A DNA stretch of 64,000 bases from JAWMQL01 sp033283165 (lineage in GTDB: Bacteria > Pseudomonadota > Gammaproteobacteria > Pseudomonadales > Halieaceae): the NCBI GenBank assembly GCA_033283165.1, contig JAWMQL010000003.1:310001-374000 (forward strand), written 5' to 3'. The notes beneath the pieces were generated by a model. The model made no database searches. It saw nothing but the letters and a program-made list of their open reading frames with translations, and had not been told where the DNA came from. Numbering within the stretch: position 1 is the first letter of the stretch; each line of letters starts with the position of its first letter. This document shows positions 15,784-26,441 of this stretch, in pieces. A program made the position numbers and the translations under genes.

Positions 15784-17624
15784 GGCCGGCCGCCGCCGAG
15801 TGGTTCGAAATCCTGACCCCGCGGGAGGAACTCACCCACGCGCTGCAATGCCTCGCCTCCACCGGGGCCGTCGAACTGCAGACCCACAGCCAGACCACGA
15901 GTCATGCGCAACTCCCCGACCTGCACGAGGGACTGGCGGTGTTCGGAGAACTGTCGCGCCGCTACGGTGACTGGTGGCCGGAGCCCGAATCACAGAATAT
16001 CGCCACCTTCGCCGAGCCGGCGGCGCAACTGACCGTGGCACTCGAGGCCCTGAAAGCCTGGGAAGCCGAAGCCAAGCCGGTGGTGGATGCCCTGCAGCGC
16101 GGCCAGCGGCTCAAGGCGGACCTGGAGATGTTGCGCGAGGCCATCGAGGCTGCGGGAGAGGACCTGCCCGACCTGCACCAGCTGGCGGCCAGCGGGCCCT
16201 ACCTGGCGGGCCGCCTGTACCTGTTACCGGTCGATGCGGTGATCGAGCAGGTGCCTGCCTCGGTGTTGCTGCAGCCCGCATTCAGCCCGGCCAACCGGTT
16301 CCTGTTCGCCGTGGGAAACCGGGAGCAGATCGAGATGCTGGACGAGTACCTGACCACGCTCAAAGCCCGCCGCCTGGAACTGCCGGACTGGCTGCCGGGC
16401 GCCTGGCAGGACGCGCTGGCGATCATCGATGACAAGATCAAGGCCGCTGCCAGCGAGGTGTCGGGCCACCGCAAGGCCCTGGCGCAGATACAGCAGAAAC
16501 ACGAACTGGCCTCGGTGCTCGGCCGCCTGCGCCTGCTCGACTGGTACGTTACTCACGTGCCCGAATTGCCGGTGACTGAGCGCTTCGCCTGGATCACCGG
16601 CTGGACCAGTGACCCGGGCGCCGGCAACGTGGAATCCTGCCTGCGGGAAAACGGCGTCGATTTCCTGCTGCGCATCTCCGAACCGCCCGCGGATGTGTCC
16701 GCACCCATGGTCCTGCACAACCCGCCCTGGGCCAGGCCCTTCGAGCTGTTCGCCTCGCTGCTGGGCACACCCGGGGCACAGGACATCGATCCCAGCCTGA
16801 TCGTCGCGCTGCTGGCGCCGCTGATGTTCGGGTACATGTTCGGCGACGTGGGCCAGGGCGCGGTGCTGCTGGCCATCGGCCTGCTGTACCGGCGCCGGAT
16901 GCCGGTGCTGGCGCTGCTGGTGCCCGGCGGCATCGCGGCCATGGTGTTCGGTTTGCTGTTCGGCAGCGTGTTCGGCATCGAGGACCTGATCCCCGCCCTG
17001 TGGATGCATCCGCTGGAGCACCCCATCCCCATACTGGCGACCAGCCTGGCGTTTGGCGTGTTCCTGGTCACCCTGGGGCTGGCCCTGGACGCCCACCAGT
17101 GTCACTGGCGCGGCGAGGACATGGCCTTCTGGGGTGCCCGGCTGGGCCTGTCGATCACCTATTTCGGGCTGCTGTACGCGATCGTACTACTGGATTCCCT
17201 CGGTCTCTGGCTGGCCGTGCTGGGCACGACCTGGTACATCGTCGGCTCCGCCATACGGGGACGACCGAATGCGCTGCCCGCGGCCGGTGCGGCGGTGGCG
17301 GAATACCTCGAGACCGTGCTGCAGCTGCTGGTCAATACCATTTCCTTTGTCCGGGTCGGCGCCTTCGCCCTGGCCCACGCGGGCCTGTCCACCGCGATGA
17401 TCGGCATTGCCGACGGCGTCGATTCCTTTATCGGCCGGGCGCTGGTGCTGGTCCTGGGCAACACCCTCATCATCGCCCTGGAGGGGCTGGTCGTCAGTAT
17501 CCAGACCACCCGCCTGGTGCTGTTTGAGTTTTTCATCCGCTTCCTCCGGGCCAGCGCGCGTTCGTTCAAGCCGCTGCCGCAGCCGGAAGCGCCCAATTCG
17601 GATTCATCGAGGAGAGAACCATGA
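15774..17624 (+). CDS. V/A-type ATPase membrane subunit I (a)
   Basis: A 616-residue protein with a soluble N-terminal half of about 320 residues (alpha-helical, anchoring the peripheral stalks) and a membrane half with seven to eight helices. The ion-channel helix contains the essential arginine, R527, in NTISFVRVGAFALAHAG, and MFGYMFGDVGQG marks the first membrane part. The ATG overlapping the end of subunit C was chosen because the longer frame runs inside that gene. It forms the half-channels beside the rotor ring, so it carries the H+ or Na+ path. All key residues expected for activity are present. Confidence 0.92.
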   Translation: MGLRPAAAEWFEILTPREELTHALQCLASTGAVELQTHSQTTSHAQLPDLHEGLAVFGELSRRYGDWWPEPESQNIATFAEPAAQLTVALEALKAWEAEAKPVVDALQRGQRLKADLEMLREAIEAAGEDLPDLHQLAASGPYLAGRLYLLPVDAVIEQVPASVLLQPAFSPANRFLFAVGNREQIEMLDEYLTTLKARRLELPDWLPGAWQDALAIIDDKIKAAASEVSGHRKALAQIQQKHELASVLGRLRLLDWYVTHVPELPVTERFAWITGWTSDPGAGNVESCLRENGVDFLLRISEPPADVSAPMVLHNPPWARPFELFASLLGTPGAQDIDPSLIVALLAPLMFGYMFGDVGQGAVLLAIGLLYRRRMPVLALLVPGGIAAMVFGLLFGSVFGIEDLIPALWMHPLEHPIPILATSLAFGVFLVTLGLALDAHQCHWRGEDMAFWGARLGLSITYFGLLYAIVLLDSLGLWLAVLGTTWYIVGSAIRGRPNALPAAGAAVAEYLETVLQLLVNTISFVRVGAFALAHAGLSTAMIGIADGVDSFIGRALVLVLGNTLIIALEGLVVSIQTTRLVLFEFFIRFLRASARSFKPLPQPEAPNSDSSRREP

Positions 17625-17974
17625 GGTTTTTCGCGATCTTGTTTGCCGCGGGCGGCGGCGTCGTCCTGCTCGCCGCCATCGCCGGCTCGGTACTGCTGGC
17701 TTTTCCCGAGTCCGTGTGGGCCGAGGAAGTGGTCGCGGCGGCCGGAGGGGATCCCGGGGTGGTGCAGTGGGGTTTCGTCGCCGCCGCCATTTCCGCGGGG
17801 CTGTCCGCCCTCGCCGCCGGTTACGCAGTCGGCCACGTGGGCAGCGCGGCCATTGGCGCGATCGCCGAGAAACCGGAACTGATGGGGCGCGTACTGGTGA
17901 TGGTGGGCCTGGCGGAAGGTATCGCCATTTACGGGCTGATCGTCTCCATCCTGATTCTCAACCGGCTCGGCTGA
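17621..17974 (+). CDS. V/A-type ATPase proteolipid subunit K (c ring)
   Basis: A 117-residue hydrophobic protein. An N-terminal hydrophobic segment (1-30) is followed by two helices forming a hairpin. The second helix carries the ion-binding carboxylate E99 in VGLAEGIAIYGLI. Sodium-binding V-type rings usually have polar partners next to this Glu (for example a PET or GTQ pattern); here it is AEG, which leans towards proton binding, as an inference only. The first segment could be a third membrane helix or a processed leader. The start overlaps the end of subunit I by four bases. Confidence 0.88.
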   Translation: MRFFAILFAAGGGVVLLAAIAGSVLLAFPESVWAEEVVAAAGGDPGVVQWGFVAAAISAGLSALAAGYAVGHVGSAAIGAIAEKPELMGRVLVMVGLAEGIAIYGLIVSILILNRLG

Positions 17975-17975
17975 C

Positions 17976-18272
17976 ATGAAGGAGACAGCATTCATCGGCG
18001 ACGAACTGACCGGTGCCGGGTTCAGGTTGTCCGGTATCCGGGTTCACATCGCTGACCCGGAGCAACCGGAAGAGCTGTTCCAACAGGTCTTGTCCGAGGC
18101 CGGTTTCGTGATCCTGACCCACGAGGTCGCCAACCGCCTGCCCCCGGCCGGACTGCAGGCAGCCGTGGCCCGCGCCCGGCCGCCCGTGGCCATCGTGCCG
18201 GCGGTGGCCTCGGCGGAGCCCGGTCCCGACCTGGCGCGCGAGGTGCGCATAACCCTGGGGATGGAAGCCTGA
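17976..18272 (+). CDS. V/A-type ATPase subunit F
   Basis: A 98-residue protein with the size and opening (TAFIGDELTGAGFRLSGI) of subunit F, a small Rossmann-like central-stalk subunit that contacts subunits A, B and D and regulates ATP hydrolysis. The middle GFVILTHEVANRL and the later PVAIVPAV strand fit the family fold. It starts one base after subunit K ends, and its stop overlaps the start of subunit E. Confidence 0.85.
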   Translation: MKETAFIGDELTGAGFRLSGIRVHIADPEQPEELFQQVLSEAGFVILTHEVANRLPPAGLQAAVARARPPVAIVPAVASAEPGPDLAREVRITLGMEA

Positions 18273-18907
18273 TGGAATTCGAGAGCATCGTCGACGTGCA
18301 GTTACGCGCCATGCTCGACGGCATCGAGCAGGACCTCGCCCAGCGCCGCGAGGCGATGCTGGAGGAGGCGCGGCGCGAGGCCCACAGCCGGTTGCGGGAG
18401 TCCCGGCGCCAGGCGCGACAGCGCATGTCGGCGGCGGTGACCGAAGCGAGGGAGCAATGGTACGACAGCCTGAGACGCGCCCGTGCGGCACTGGCGGCGC
18501 GCCTGCGACACAAGCAGCAGGAGCTCGACCGGGAACAATTGCAGCACGGCGAGCGGGAATTGCGCGATGCCCTGGCGGCGCGCTGGCAGGACGCCGCCGC
18601 ACGCCGGGAATGGGCCGAGGTGCTGTTGCAGGACGCGCTCGAGCGGTTGCCCCGCGAACGCTGGCTGGTGACATACCCCGCGACCCTGGCCGCGTCCGAG
18701 GCGCAGGCGTTGCTGGCCGCCGCGGGGCCGGACGTCGTATTGGAGAGCGAACCCGACGCCGACCTGGAGGCCGGCTTTCGCCTGCACTGCGCGGAGGCCT
18801 GCATCGACATGAGCATCGCCGGTCTGCTGGCCCAGAGCGAGGAGATCGCCGGGGAACTGCTGGCTGAAATCCGCCGCCAGCAGGGCCAGCCGGAGGATGG
18901 ACCATGA
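18272..18907 (+). CDS. V/A-type ATPase subunit E
   Basis: A 211-residue protein: a long charged helix through about residue 110 (RRQARQRMSAAVTEAREQW) and a small alpha/beta C-terminal domain. This is the layout of subunit E, which pairs with the G-like subunit to make the peripheral stalk and binds the top of the A3B3 head. The ATG overlaps the TGA of subunit F, and the end overlaps the next start by four bases, so translation is probably coupled. Assignment comes from length, coiled-coil character and gene order. Confidence 0.82.
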   Translation: MEFESIVDVQLRAMLDGIEQDLAQRREAMLEEARREAHSRLRESRRQARQRMSAAVTEAREQWYDSLRRARAALAARLRHKQQELDREQLQHGERELRDALAARWQDAAARREWAEVLLQDALERLPRERWLVTYPATLAASEAQALLAAAGPDVVLESEPDADLEAGFRLHCAEACIDMSIAGLLAQSEEIAGELLAEIRRQQGQPEDGP

Positions 18908-20647
18908 ACCGGGCATCGATCCGCTGGGTCGGGGGACCGGTGCTGCGCGCCCGCACCGACGACCGGTTCTACGTGCACGAGGCGATCAGCGTGGGGCCGG
19001 ACCAGTTGCTGGGCGAGGTCATCCAGCTGGACGGCGACGAGCTGGTGGCGCAGATCTACGAGGACACCACCGGGCTGCAGCCGGGGGATGCCGTGGTGGG
19101 CAGCGGACTGCCCCTCGCCGTGCCCCTGGGCCCCGGCCTGCTGGGCAGGATCATGGATGGCCTGCTGCGGCCGCTGGCCGACGAGTCGGTGCATTTCTAT
19201 GCCCCCGGCGCCGCTGCCGCGCGCGGCGGTAAGTTCCACTTCGTTTCCCGGGCCCACGCCGGCGAGCACCTCGGCCCAGGCGCCTGCTTCGGCGAGGTGG
19301 TGGGTGCGGGGCCACAGCTGCGCTGCCTGGTGCCACCCGATATCGAAGGCACGGTGGAAGAAATCGCCGCGGACGGCGCCTACCCGGAATCCGACACGGT
19401 CTGTGTGCTGCGGGGCGAAGACGGCGAACAGCACTCCCTGTCCATGGTGCACCTGTGGCCGGTACGGCAACCGCGCCCGGTGCAGCGGCGCCTCTCTCCC
19501 GAGATGCCCATGGTGACCGGCCAGCGCATCTTCGACACCCTGTTTCCGGTCGCCCGCGGTGGCCGGGCCGCCCTGCCCGGTGGCTTCGGCACCGGCAAGA
19601 CCGTGCTGCAGGAAAGCCTGGCCAAGTGGTGTGACGCCGATGTCATCGTCTACGTCGGCTGCGGCGAGCGCGGCAACGAGATGGCCGAGGTGCTGGACGA
19701 GTTCCCGCAGCTGGAGGATCCCCGCACGGGCCGCCCGCTGATGGAGCGCACCGTGATCATCGCCAATACCTCGAACATGCCGGTGGCGGCGCGCGAGGCG
19801 AGCATCTACACCGCCATCACGGTGGCGGAGTACTTCCGCGACATGGGTCTGCAGGTGGCGCTGATGGCGGATTCCACCAGCCGCTGGGCGGAGGCCCTGC
19901 GCGAGGTGTCGGGCCGCCTCGGTGAGTTGCCGGGCGAGTCCGGCTACCCGGCCTACCTGGCGTCCCGCCTGGCCGAGTTCTACGAGCGCGCCGCCCGGGT
20001 CCAGACCCTGGCCGGCGACGAGGGCTCGGTCACGATCATCGGCGCGGTCAGCCCGCCGGCGGGGGATTTCTCCGAACCCGTTACCAGCCACACCAAGCGC
20101 TATGTACGCAGTTTCTGGGCGCTGGACCGGGAGCGCGCCCAGGCCCGGTTCTACCCCGCCATCCACCCCCTGCTGTCCTATACCGAGGACGTGGACCTGC
20201 TGGCCCGCTGGTGGCAGCTGCACGGCAACCCCGACTGGCGCGAGCACCGCTATCGCATCCTGGCCCTGCTGGAGCAGCAGGACAAGCTGCAGCGCATGGC
20301 GCGCATCATCGGCAAGGACGCGCTGCCCGAGGAGCAACAGCTTACGCTGTTGTGTGCGGAACTGCTGGAGGAGGGCTTTCTATACCAGTCGTCCTTCTCC
20401 CCCGTCGACCGGTTCTGTTCGCCGGAGCGACAATCGCGGATGCTCAAGCTGCTGATGCACTTCGTCGATCTCGCGACCGCGGCGCTGCAGGCTGGCGCCA
20501 GTGTCGAGGCAATCGGCGCACTACCGGTATTGCGCCGCCTGCGTCGCCTCGGGGAGGAACTGCCGGAGGGCGACGCAGACCAGGCGCGGCAGCTGTGGAA
20601 CGAGATCGAGGAGTCGCTGGCGGCGCTGGGCGAGGGAGGTGCGCGCG

Positions 20648-20658
<11 letters not shown>
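18904..20658 (+). CDS. V/A-type ATPase catalytic subunit A
   Basis: A 584-residue catalytic subunit. The P-loop is GGFGTGKT at residues 226-233, a variant of the usual GPFGSGKT. The stretch ERGNEMAEVLDEFPQLEDP contains the conserved catalytic glutamate region, and LMADSTSRWAEALREVSGRLGE is the family signature. The non-homologous insert that separates A-type subunits from F1 beta is present before the P-loop. Three copies alternate with subunit B in the head and hydrolyse or make ATP. The gene overlaps both neighbours. The length matches bacterial V-type A subunits. Confidence 0.95.
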
Positions 20659-22031
<1,373 letters not shown>

Positions 22032-22039
<8 letters not shown>

Positions 22040-22649
22040 ACGCCGCCAGGCCACCCCCACCCGGAGCGAGCTGCTGGGTCTGCAGGAGGAGCGCGTGCTG
22101 ATCCGCGAGGGCTACCAGTTCCTCGACGAGAAGCGCATTATCGTGGCCCACGAGACCCTGCGCCAGCTCGCGCGCTACAGCGAGGCGCAAGCCGAGTACC
22201 AGGAAGCCCACGCCGAGGCCGTGGCCCTGCTGGCGGCCGCCGCCTCCGGGCTGGGACTCGAAGGACTGTCCGTGTACCCCCCGCAGCAATCTCAACCCGC
22301 TGAACCCGGCTGCACCAGGCGCCACTTCCTGGGCCTGGAACTGCTCGACTTCGAGGCACTGCAGATGAACGAAGGTGCCGCCCGCGACCTGCCCGCGTTT
22401 CCCTCGCCGGAGGCCGAGCAGTGCGCGGCGTGTTTCACCCGGCTCGCCGGGTTGGCGGCGCAGCTCGCCCTGCTCAGCGCCAACCTGCGGCGCCTGGTGG
22501 CGGAGTACCGCAGAACCGAACGCCGGGCCCGCGCGCTGGAAAATGTGCTGTTGCCCGAGATAGATGCCAGCATCCACTTTATGGAAGAGCAGCTCGAGGC
22601 GGTGGAACAGGAAGAGGCACTACGGGTCCGGTTTGCGCATCCACATTAG
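22032..22649 (+). CDS. V/A-type ATPase central-shaft subunit D
   Basis: A 205-residue protein with long N- and C-terminal helices that form the rotating shaft inside the A3B3 head. The start TPTRSELLGLQEERVLIREGY resembles the conserved PT(K/R)xxLxxLKxxLxxAxxGxxLL motif. The C-terminal ENVLLPEIDASIHFMEEQLE matches the second helix. The ATG was chosen over a GTG three codons earlier because it begins the conserved region. It is the last gene of the operon; no clear terminator follows. It completes a nine-subunit set. Confidence 0.9.
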
Positions 22650-22780
22650 GTCTTCGAGCCGGAAAAAACCTGCGGCTGAGACCGATATCTGGATTGCAGC
22701 GGTCGGTTGACTTTATTTTATCCAAGTAACTCCCCCTGAACTATTCTGACAATGTGATTCACACATGCAGGAGCTTCATG

Positions 22781-23272
22781 ATGACTATTCAGGATTGGGG
22801 TGCACTGGGTGAAATGGTGGGTGGTGTTGCGATAATATTTTCCTTGATCTATGTCGGCGTACAGATCAGGCAGAATACCAACGCACTCAGACTGAGCACG
22901 GCTCACAACGCCGCCGTTGACTTGTCAGATATCAATCTGGTACCGGCAATAAACGGTGAATTTGCGGACATATTCTACCGCGGGCTTCAGGACATCAGCT
23001 CATTACGGGGAGTCGAGGTGCTACGGTTTTACGCTTACTTCCACAAATATTTCAGGACCTGGGAGGACGCCTACTATCAATTCACCCAAGGTGCCCTGGA
23101 ACCGGGACCGTTTGCCGGGATCACCAGCCAATTCAAATCTGTAGCATATATGTCCGGGTTTCGGTTGTACTGGCAGGATAGAAAGTCATGGTACACGCCA
23201 AAATTCCAGGATTATGTCGATAGAGAAATTTTGACTGCTGCTACAGGGGAATTCAAATTGGCCGGGACCTGA
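22781..23272 (+). CDS. Small membrane-anchored protein of unknown function
   Basis: A 163-residue protein with one N-terminal membrane helix (GGVAIIFSLIYVGVQI) directly followed by RQNTNALR, and a soluble, aromatic-rich C-terminal part. A helix of the form ALGELxGxxAVxxxLxYxxxQIRQNT is widespread in marine gammaproteobacterial hypothetical proteins, often in several copies per genome; that is recollection rather than a search. AGGAG precedes two adjacent ATG codons; the second has better spacing. Its AT content is higher than that of the ATPase genes before it. No function is known to me. Confidence 0.7.
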   Translation: MTIQDWGALGEMVGGVAIIFSLIYVGVQIRQNTNALRLSTAHNAAVDLSDINLVPAINGEFADIFYRGLQDISSLRGVEVLRFYAYFHKYFRTWEDAYYQFTQGALEPGPFAGITSQFKSVAYMSGFRLYWQDRKSWYTPKFQDYVDREILTAATGEFKLAGT

Positions 23273-23520
23273 ACCGTGTGAGAGTTAAATCGTGTCCGCG
23301 TGCTGCCCCGGAAGCGGTACCTCCGCTATTGGTGCTGCGTCGTTCTTTCACTGAACAAATGTGTTCTGAAAAGCACGAAGAAAATTACCCGGAAAAACAT
23401 GGTATTGGGTTTTGTCAGAGACGATACAACCCGGTTTCAGTATAGACACTTATCACACCGGATCGATTTGAAACCGCTCCGCGACTACACTTGGGCGACA
23501 TTGCTTCAGGGATTGGCGGC

Positions 23521-25137
23521 ATGACAAATAAGCTTGCATTATTGATAATTCTGCTAATAACCGGAACGCTCCAGGCCAATGCCTCCATGCCGGCGGATCT
23601 CTACCGCGAACCCTTTCGCCCCCAATACCACTTCACTCCCCTGCAGCAGTGGATGAATGATCCCAATGGCATGGTTTATTACCAGGGCGAGTACCACCTG
23701 TTCTACCAGTACTATCCACATGGCAATACCTGGGGTCCGATGCATTGGGGTCACGCGGTAAGCCGGGACCTGGTGCACTGGGAACACCTGCCGATCGCGC
23801 TCTTTCCCGACCGGCACGGCATGATATTCTCCGGCAGCGCGGTAGTGGACTGGCAGAATACGTCGGGTTTCGGTTCAGACGGCGAACCGCCCCTGGTCGC
23901 GATTTATACCTATCATGACAGTCTGGGAAAAAACCTGGGGCGAACGGATTTTCAATCCCAGGCTATCGCCTACAGCAGCGACCGGGGCCGCAGCTGGACC
24001 AAGTACGCGGATAACCCGGTACTCGAGAATCAGGGCGATGCCGATTTTCGCGATCCCAAGGTGTTCTGGTATGCGCCGACGAGCCGCTGGATCATGGCGC
24101 TGGCGGTGCGCAACCGGGTCAGTTTCTATTCCTCGCCGAACCTCAAGGACTGGACTTTCGAGAGCGATTTCGGTGAGCAGTGGGGTTCGCATGCCGGTGT
24201 CTGGGAGTGTCCGGACCTGTTCGCATTGCCGATCACCGGGGAAGCGCAAAGTAAGTACGTGCTGGTCACCAGTGTGTTACCCGGCGGGCCCAACGGGGGC
24301 TCGGCAACCCAGTACTTCGTGGGCGAATTCGACGGCAAGCAGTTCACATTGGACGAGGACCTGCAGAGCACTCTCCAGGTCATACCCGGTAAAAACCGTG
24401 CCCTGTGGCTGGATTTTGGCACAGACAACTACGCGGGCGTCACCTGGTCTGGGCTGCCGGGGGAGCCGGCGAGGCGGGTGTTCATTGGTTGGATGAGCAA
24501 CTGGCTCTACGCCACGGAGGTGCCAACCGAAAGATGGCGCAGCGCCATGACCCTACCACGCGCACTCAGCCTTCATCGCACTGCGCTCGGCCTGCGCCTG
24601 CACGCCTCGCCAGTGGGCGAACTCGAGGCACTGCGCACGGCCAGTCGCTCTCTGGAAGATATGCGGGTGGAGCAGGCGTTGGATTTAAGCGCCGAACTCG
24701 GCGGGAAACCCGGCCAAATGGAAATTGAAATAACGATGGACACCCGGGATTCCGAAGCCGTGCGCTTGCGCCTGTCCAATTCCGACGACGAGAGACTGGA
24801 CTTCACGATCGACCGCAATCGGCGTGTTTACACCCTGGATCGCACCGCAGCCGGCCGGTCCGGGTTTTCAGAATCCTTCGCCACCGTGCAGGCCGCGCCG
24901 ATCGCCGGATCGCTGGATGAACTGTCCCTGCGCCTGTTCCTGGACCAGTCCTCGGTGGAGATCTTCATCAACGAGGGAGAGACGGTGATGACCGCGCTGG
25001 TATTTCCCAACAGTCCCTACAGCCAGGTAACCCTTACATCCGATGGCCCCGTTAACATCCGCAGGGCAAGCATCCATGAACTGAAGTCGATATGGTTCCC
25101 GGACGCACAACAGGTAGTTGGCAATTCAGACCGCTGA
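23521..25137 (+). CDS. Secreted GH32 fructan hydrolase (levanase/inulinase type)
   Basis: A 538-residue exported enzyme. After a signal peptide (KLALLIILLITGTLQANA), a five-bladed propeller carries the GH32 triad: nucleophile D47 in WMNDPNG, transition-state stabiliser D178 in FRDP, and acid/base E229 in ECPDLF. The C-terminal 140 residues form the GH32 beta-sandwich, ending in LFLDQSSVEIFINEGE. Such enzymes release fructose from levan, inulin or sucrose. The ATG beginning the signal peptide was chosen; the ribosome site is weak. No fructose transporter or kinase is adjacent, so it seems to act alone, perhaps on marine fructans. Confidence 0.92.
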   Translation: MTNKLALLIILLITGTLQANASMPADLYREPFRPQYHFTPLQQWMNDPNGMVYYQGEYHLFYQYYPHGNTWGPMHWGHAVSRDLVHWEHLPIALFPDRHGMIFSGSAVVDWQNTSGFGSDGEPPLVAIYTYHDSLGKNLGRTDFQSQAIAYSSDRGRSWTKYADNPVLENQGDADFRDPKVFWYAPTSRWIMALAVRNRVSFYSSPNLKDWTFESDFGEQWGSHAGVWECPDLFALPITGEAQSKYVLVTSVLPGGPNGGSATQYFVGEFDGKQFTLDEDLQSTLQVIPGKNRALWLDFGTDNYAGVTWSGLPGEPARRVFIGWMSNWLYATEVPTERWRSAMTLPRALSLHRTALGLRLHASPVGELEALRTASRSLEDMRVEQALDLSAELGGKPGQMEIEITMDTRDSEAVRLRLSNSDDERLDFTIDRNRRVYTLDRTAAGRSGFSESFATVQAAPIAGSLDELSLRLFLDQSSVEIFINEGETVMTALVFPNSPYSQVTLTSDGPVNIRRASIHELKSIWFPDAQQVVGNSDR

Positions 25138-25175
25138 GATCAGCAATATCACAACTTTTCATAAGGAGCCTCACC

Positions 25176-26066
25176 GTGGAGTTTTTCCTTTTCCTGCCCC
25201 AGATCCGACTGTCCTTCGAACGCCTGGTCGCCACCGCGCAAACCGCGGAAGCCTCGGGATTCACGGGCATGGTGGGCATGGATCACCTGATGCCGCCGGG
25301 CGCGGAATCACAGCCCATGCACGAGGCGATGACCACCAGTACCTGGCTGGCCGCCCACACCCGGCGCCTCAAGGTCGGTTCACTGGTGCTCTGTGATGGA
25401 TTGCGGCACCCTGCACTGCTGGCGCGGCAGGCGGTCTCGCTGGATCATGCCTCCGGCGGTCGGTTCGAACTGGGCATCGGCTGGGGATCCTACCAGCCGG
25501 ATTTCGATAATTTCGGCATTGCGCCGGGCGAGCCCGGCAAACGGGTCAGGCGCCTGCGCGAATCCCTGGAGGTCATCAAGGCCTTGTGGGCGGGTGAAAC
25601 CGTTGACTATGACGGTGAGTTTCACCACCTGCGCGGTGCCGTCCAGTCCCCCTCCCCGCTGGCTAAAATCCCCATTGTGGTGGGTGGCGCCGGCCCGAAG
25701 ACCCTGGCCATCGTGCGTGACTTCGCCGACTGGTGGAATCTCGATATCCGCCACAGGCAGAGCTACAGCGGCGCGAAATTCAACGAACTCCGCGCACAGA
25801 TCGGCAGCGCCAGGGTGTCGCTGCAGGCAATGGTCGCTTTCGTACACCAGGAAGAGCAGCGCAAGGAGGTCGCGGACACCGCGATGCGCCGGTTCGGATA
25901 CGCCGAACCGAGAATCGGAAGCGGTAGCGAACTGCTGGACTACTTTGGCGGCCTGTCCGGGCAGGGCGTCGAGCGGATCTACCTCTGGTTCTGTGATTTC
26001 GCCCAGCCGGAATCCCTGGCCGCTTTCGGGGAACAGGTGATCGATCAACTGGCAAAACGCCACTGA
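25176..26066 (+). CDS. Luciferase-like (LLM class) flavin-dependent oxidoreductase
   Basis: A 296-residue protein of the bacterial luciferase-like monooxygenase/F420 reductase superfamily, with a TIM-barrel fold. It begins EFFLFLPQIRLSFERLVATA, shows HPALLARQAVSLDHASGGR near residue 90 and GIGWGSY, and has the VVGGAGPKTLAIV phosphate-binding segment near 170. The GTG start is supported by AAGGAG seven bases upstream. It lies 38 bases after the GH32 gene on the same strand. Members use FMN or F420; nothing here separates a monooxygenase from a reductase. Confidence 0.85.
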   Translation: MEFFLFLPQIRLSFERLVATAQTAEASGFTGMVGMDHLMPPGAESQPMHEAMTTSTWLAAHTRRLKVGSLVLCDGLRHPALLARQAVSLDHASGGRFELGIGWGSYQPDFDNFGIAPGEPGKRVRRLRESLEVIKALWAGETVDYDGEFHHLRGAVQSPSPLAKIPIVVGGAGPKTLAIVRDFADWWNLDIRHRQSYSGAKFNELRAQIGSARVSLQAMVAFVHQEEQRKEVADTAMRRFGYAEPRIGSGSELLDYFGGLSGQGVERIYLWFCDFAQPESLAAFGEQVIDQLAKRH

Positions 26067-26441
26067 TGCCTCGATCCCTCAGCGATCGATGACGGTGGAG
26101 GCCGGCGCAACCGGGATTGCCTCTCTAACGGCCCTGACGACGCAAAATCAACCAGGAGATTTTGCGCACCGAGGCGAACCGCCAACACCAATATCGCCCT
26201 AACTATCTGTTTTTATTCTTTTATTCTTTTAATTCCGTCTCTTATTCCACGCGGCCAGCAGGGAAATATCGGGACCAACAAAAACTTGCGCGACACAAAC
26301 AAGTGTCTACACTGAAGTGTGAGTCAGCCCGGATGCAGTTCGAAACCGGAGATAATGCAGAGGATCAGGAGTACCAAACGGTACCTGCTCCTGACGCCAT
26401 GACTCATGAAAACTCAGCCATGAGAACAATGAGGAGGCATC
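26067..26441 (+). promoter_or_regulatory. Long upstream region of the exported VOC gene
   Basis: These 375 bases hold no convincing gene. They change from GC-rich to a T-rich run (around 26210-26240) that could carry a promoter. They also contain the inverted repeat ACACT-GA-AGTGT (26309-26320) as a possible operator, and a strong hairpin described separately. GAGGAGG lies just before the VOC start. The length suggests a regulated leader. Confidence 0.4.
26365..26394 (+). other. Hairpin in the 5' leader of the VOC gene
   Basis: The arms TCAGGA/TCCTGA enclose an inner stem GTACC/GGTAC with an AAAC loop and a four-base bulge on the right side. There is no T-run after it, so it is not a simple terminator. 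It ends about 48 bases before the start codon and might affect mRNA stability or translation. Confidence 0.4.

Noticed and set aside
18022..20337. 771-residue minus-strand frame across the ATPase genes
   Set aside because: It is antisense to subunits F, E and A, which have clear motifs and overlapping starts.
23300..23524. 74-residue frame before the GH32 gene
   Set aside because: No ribosome site or domain, and it runs into the signal peptide region of the GH32 gene in another frame.
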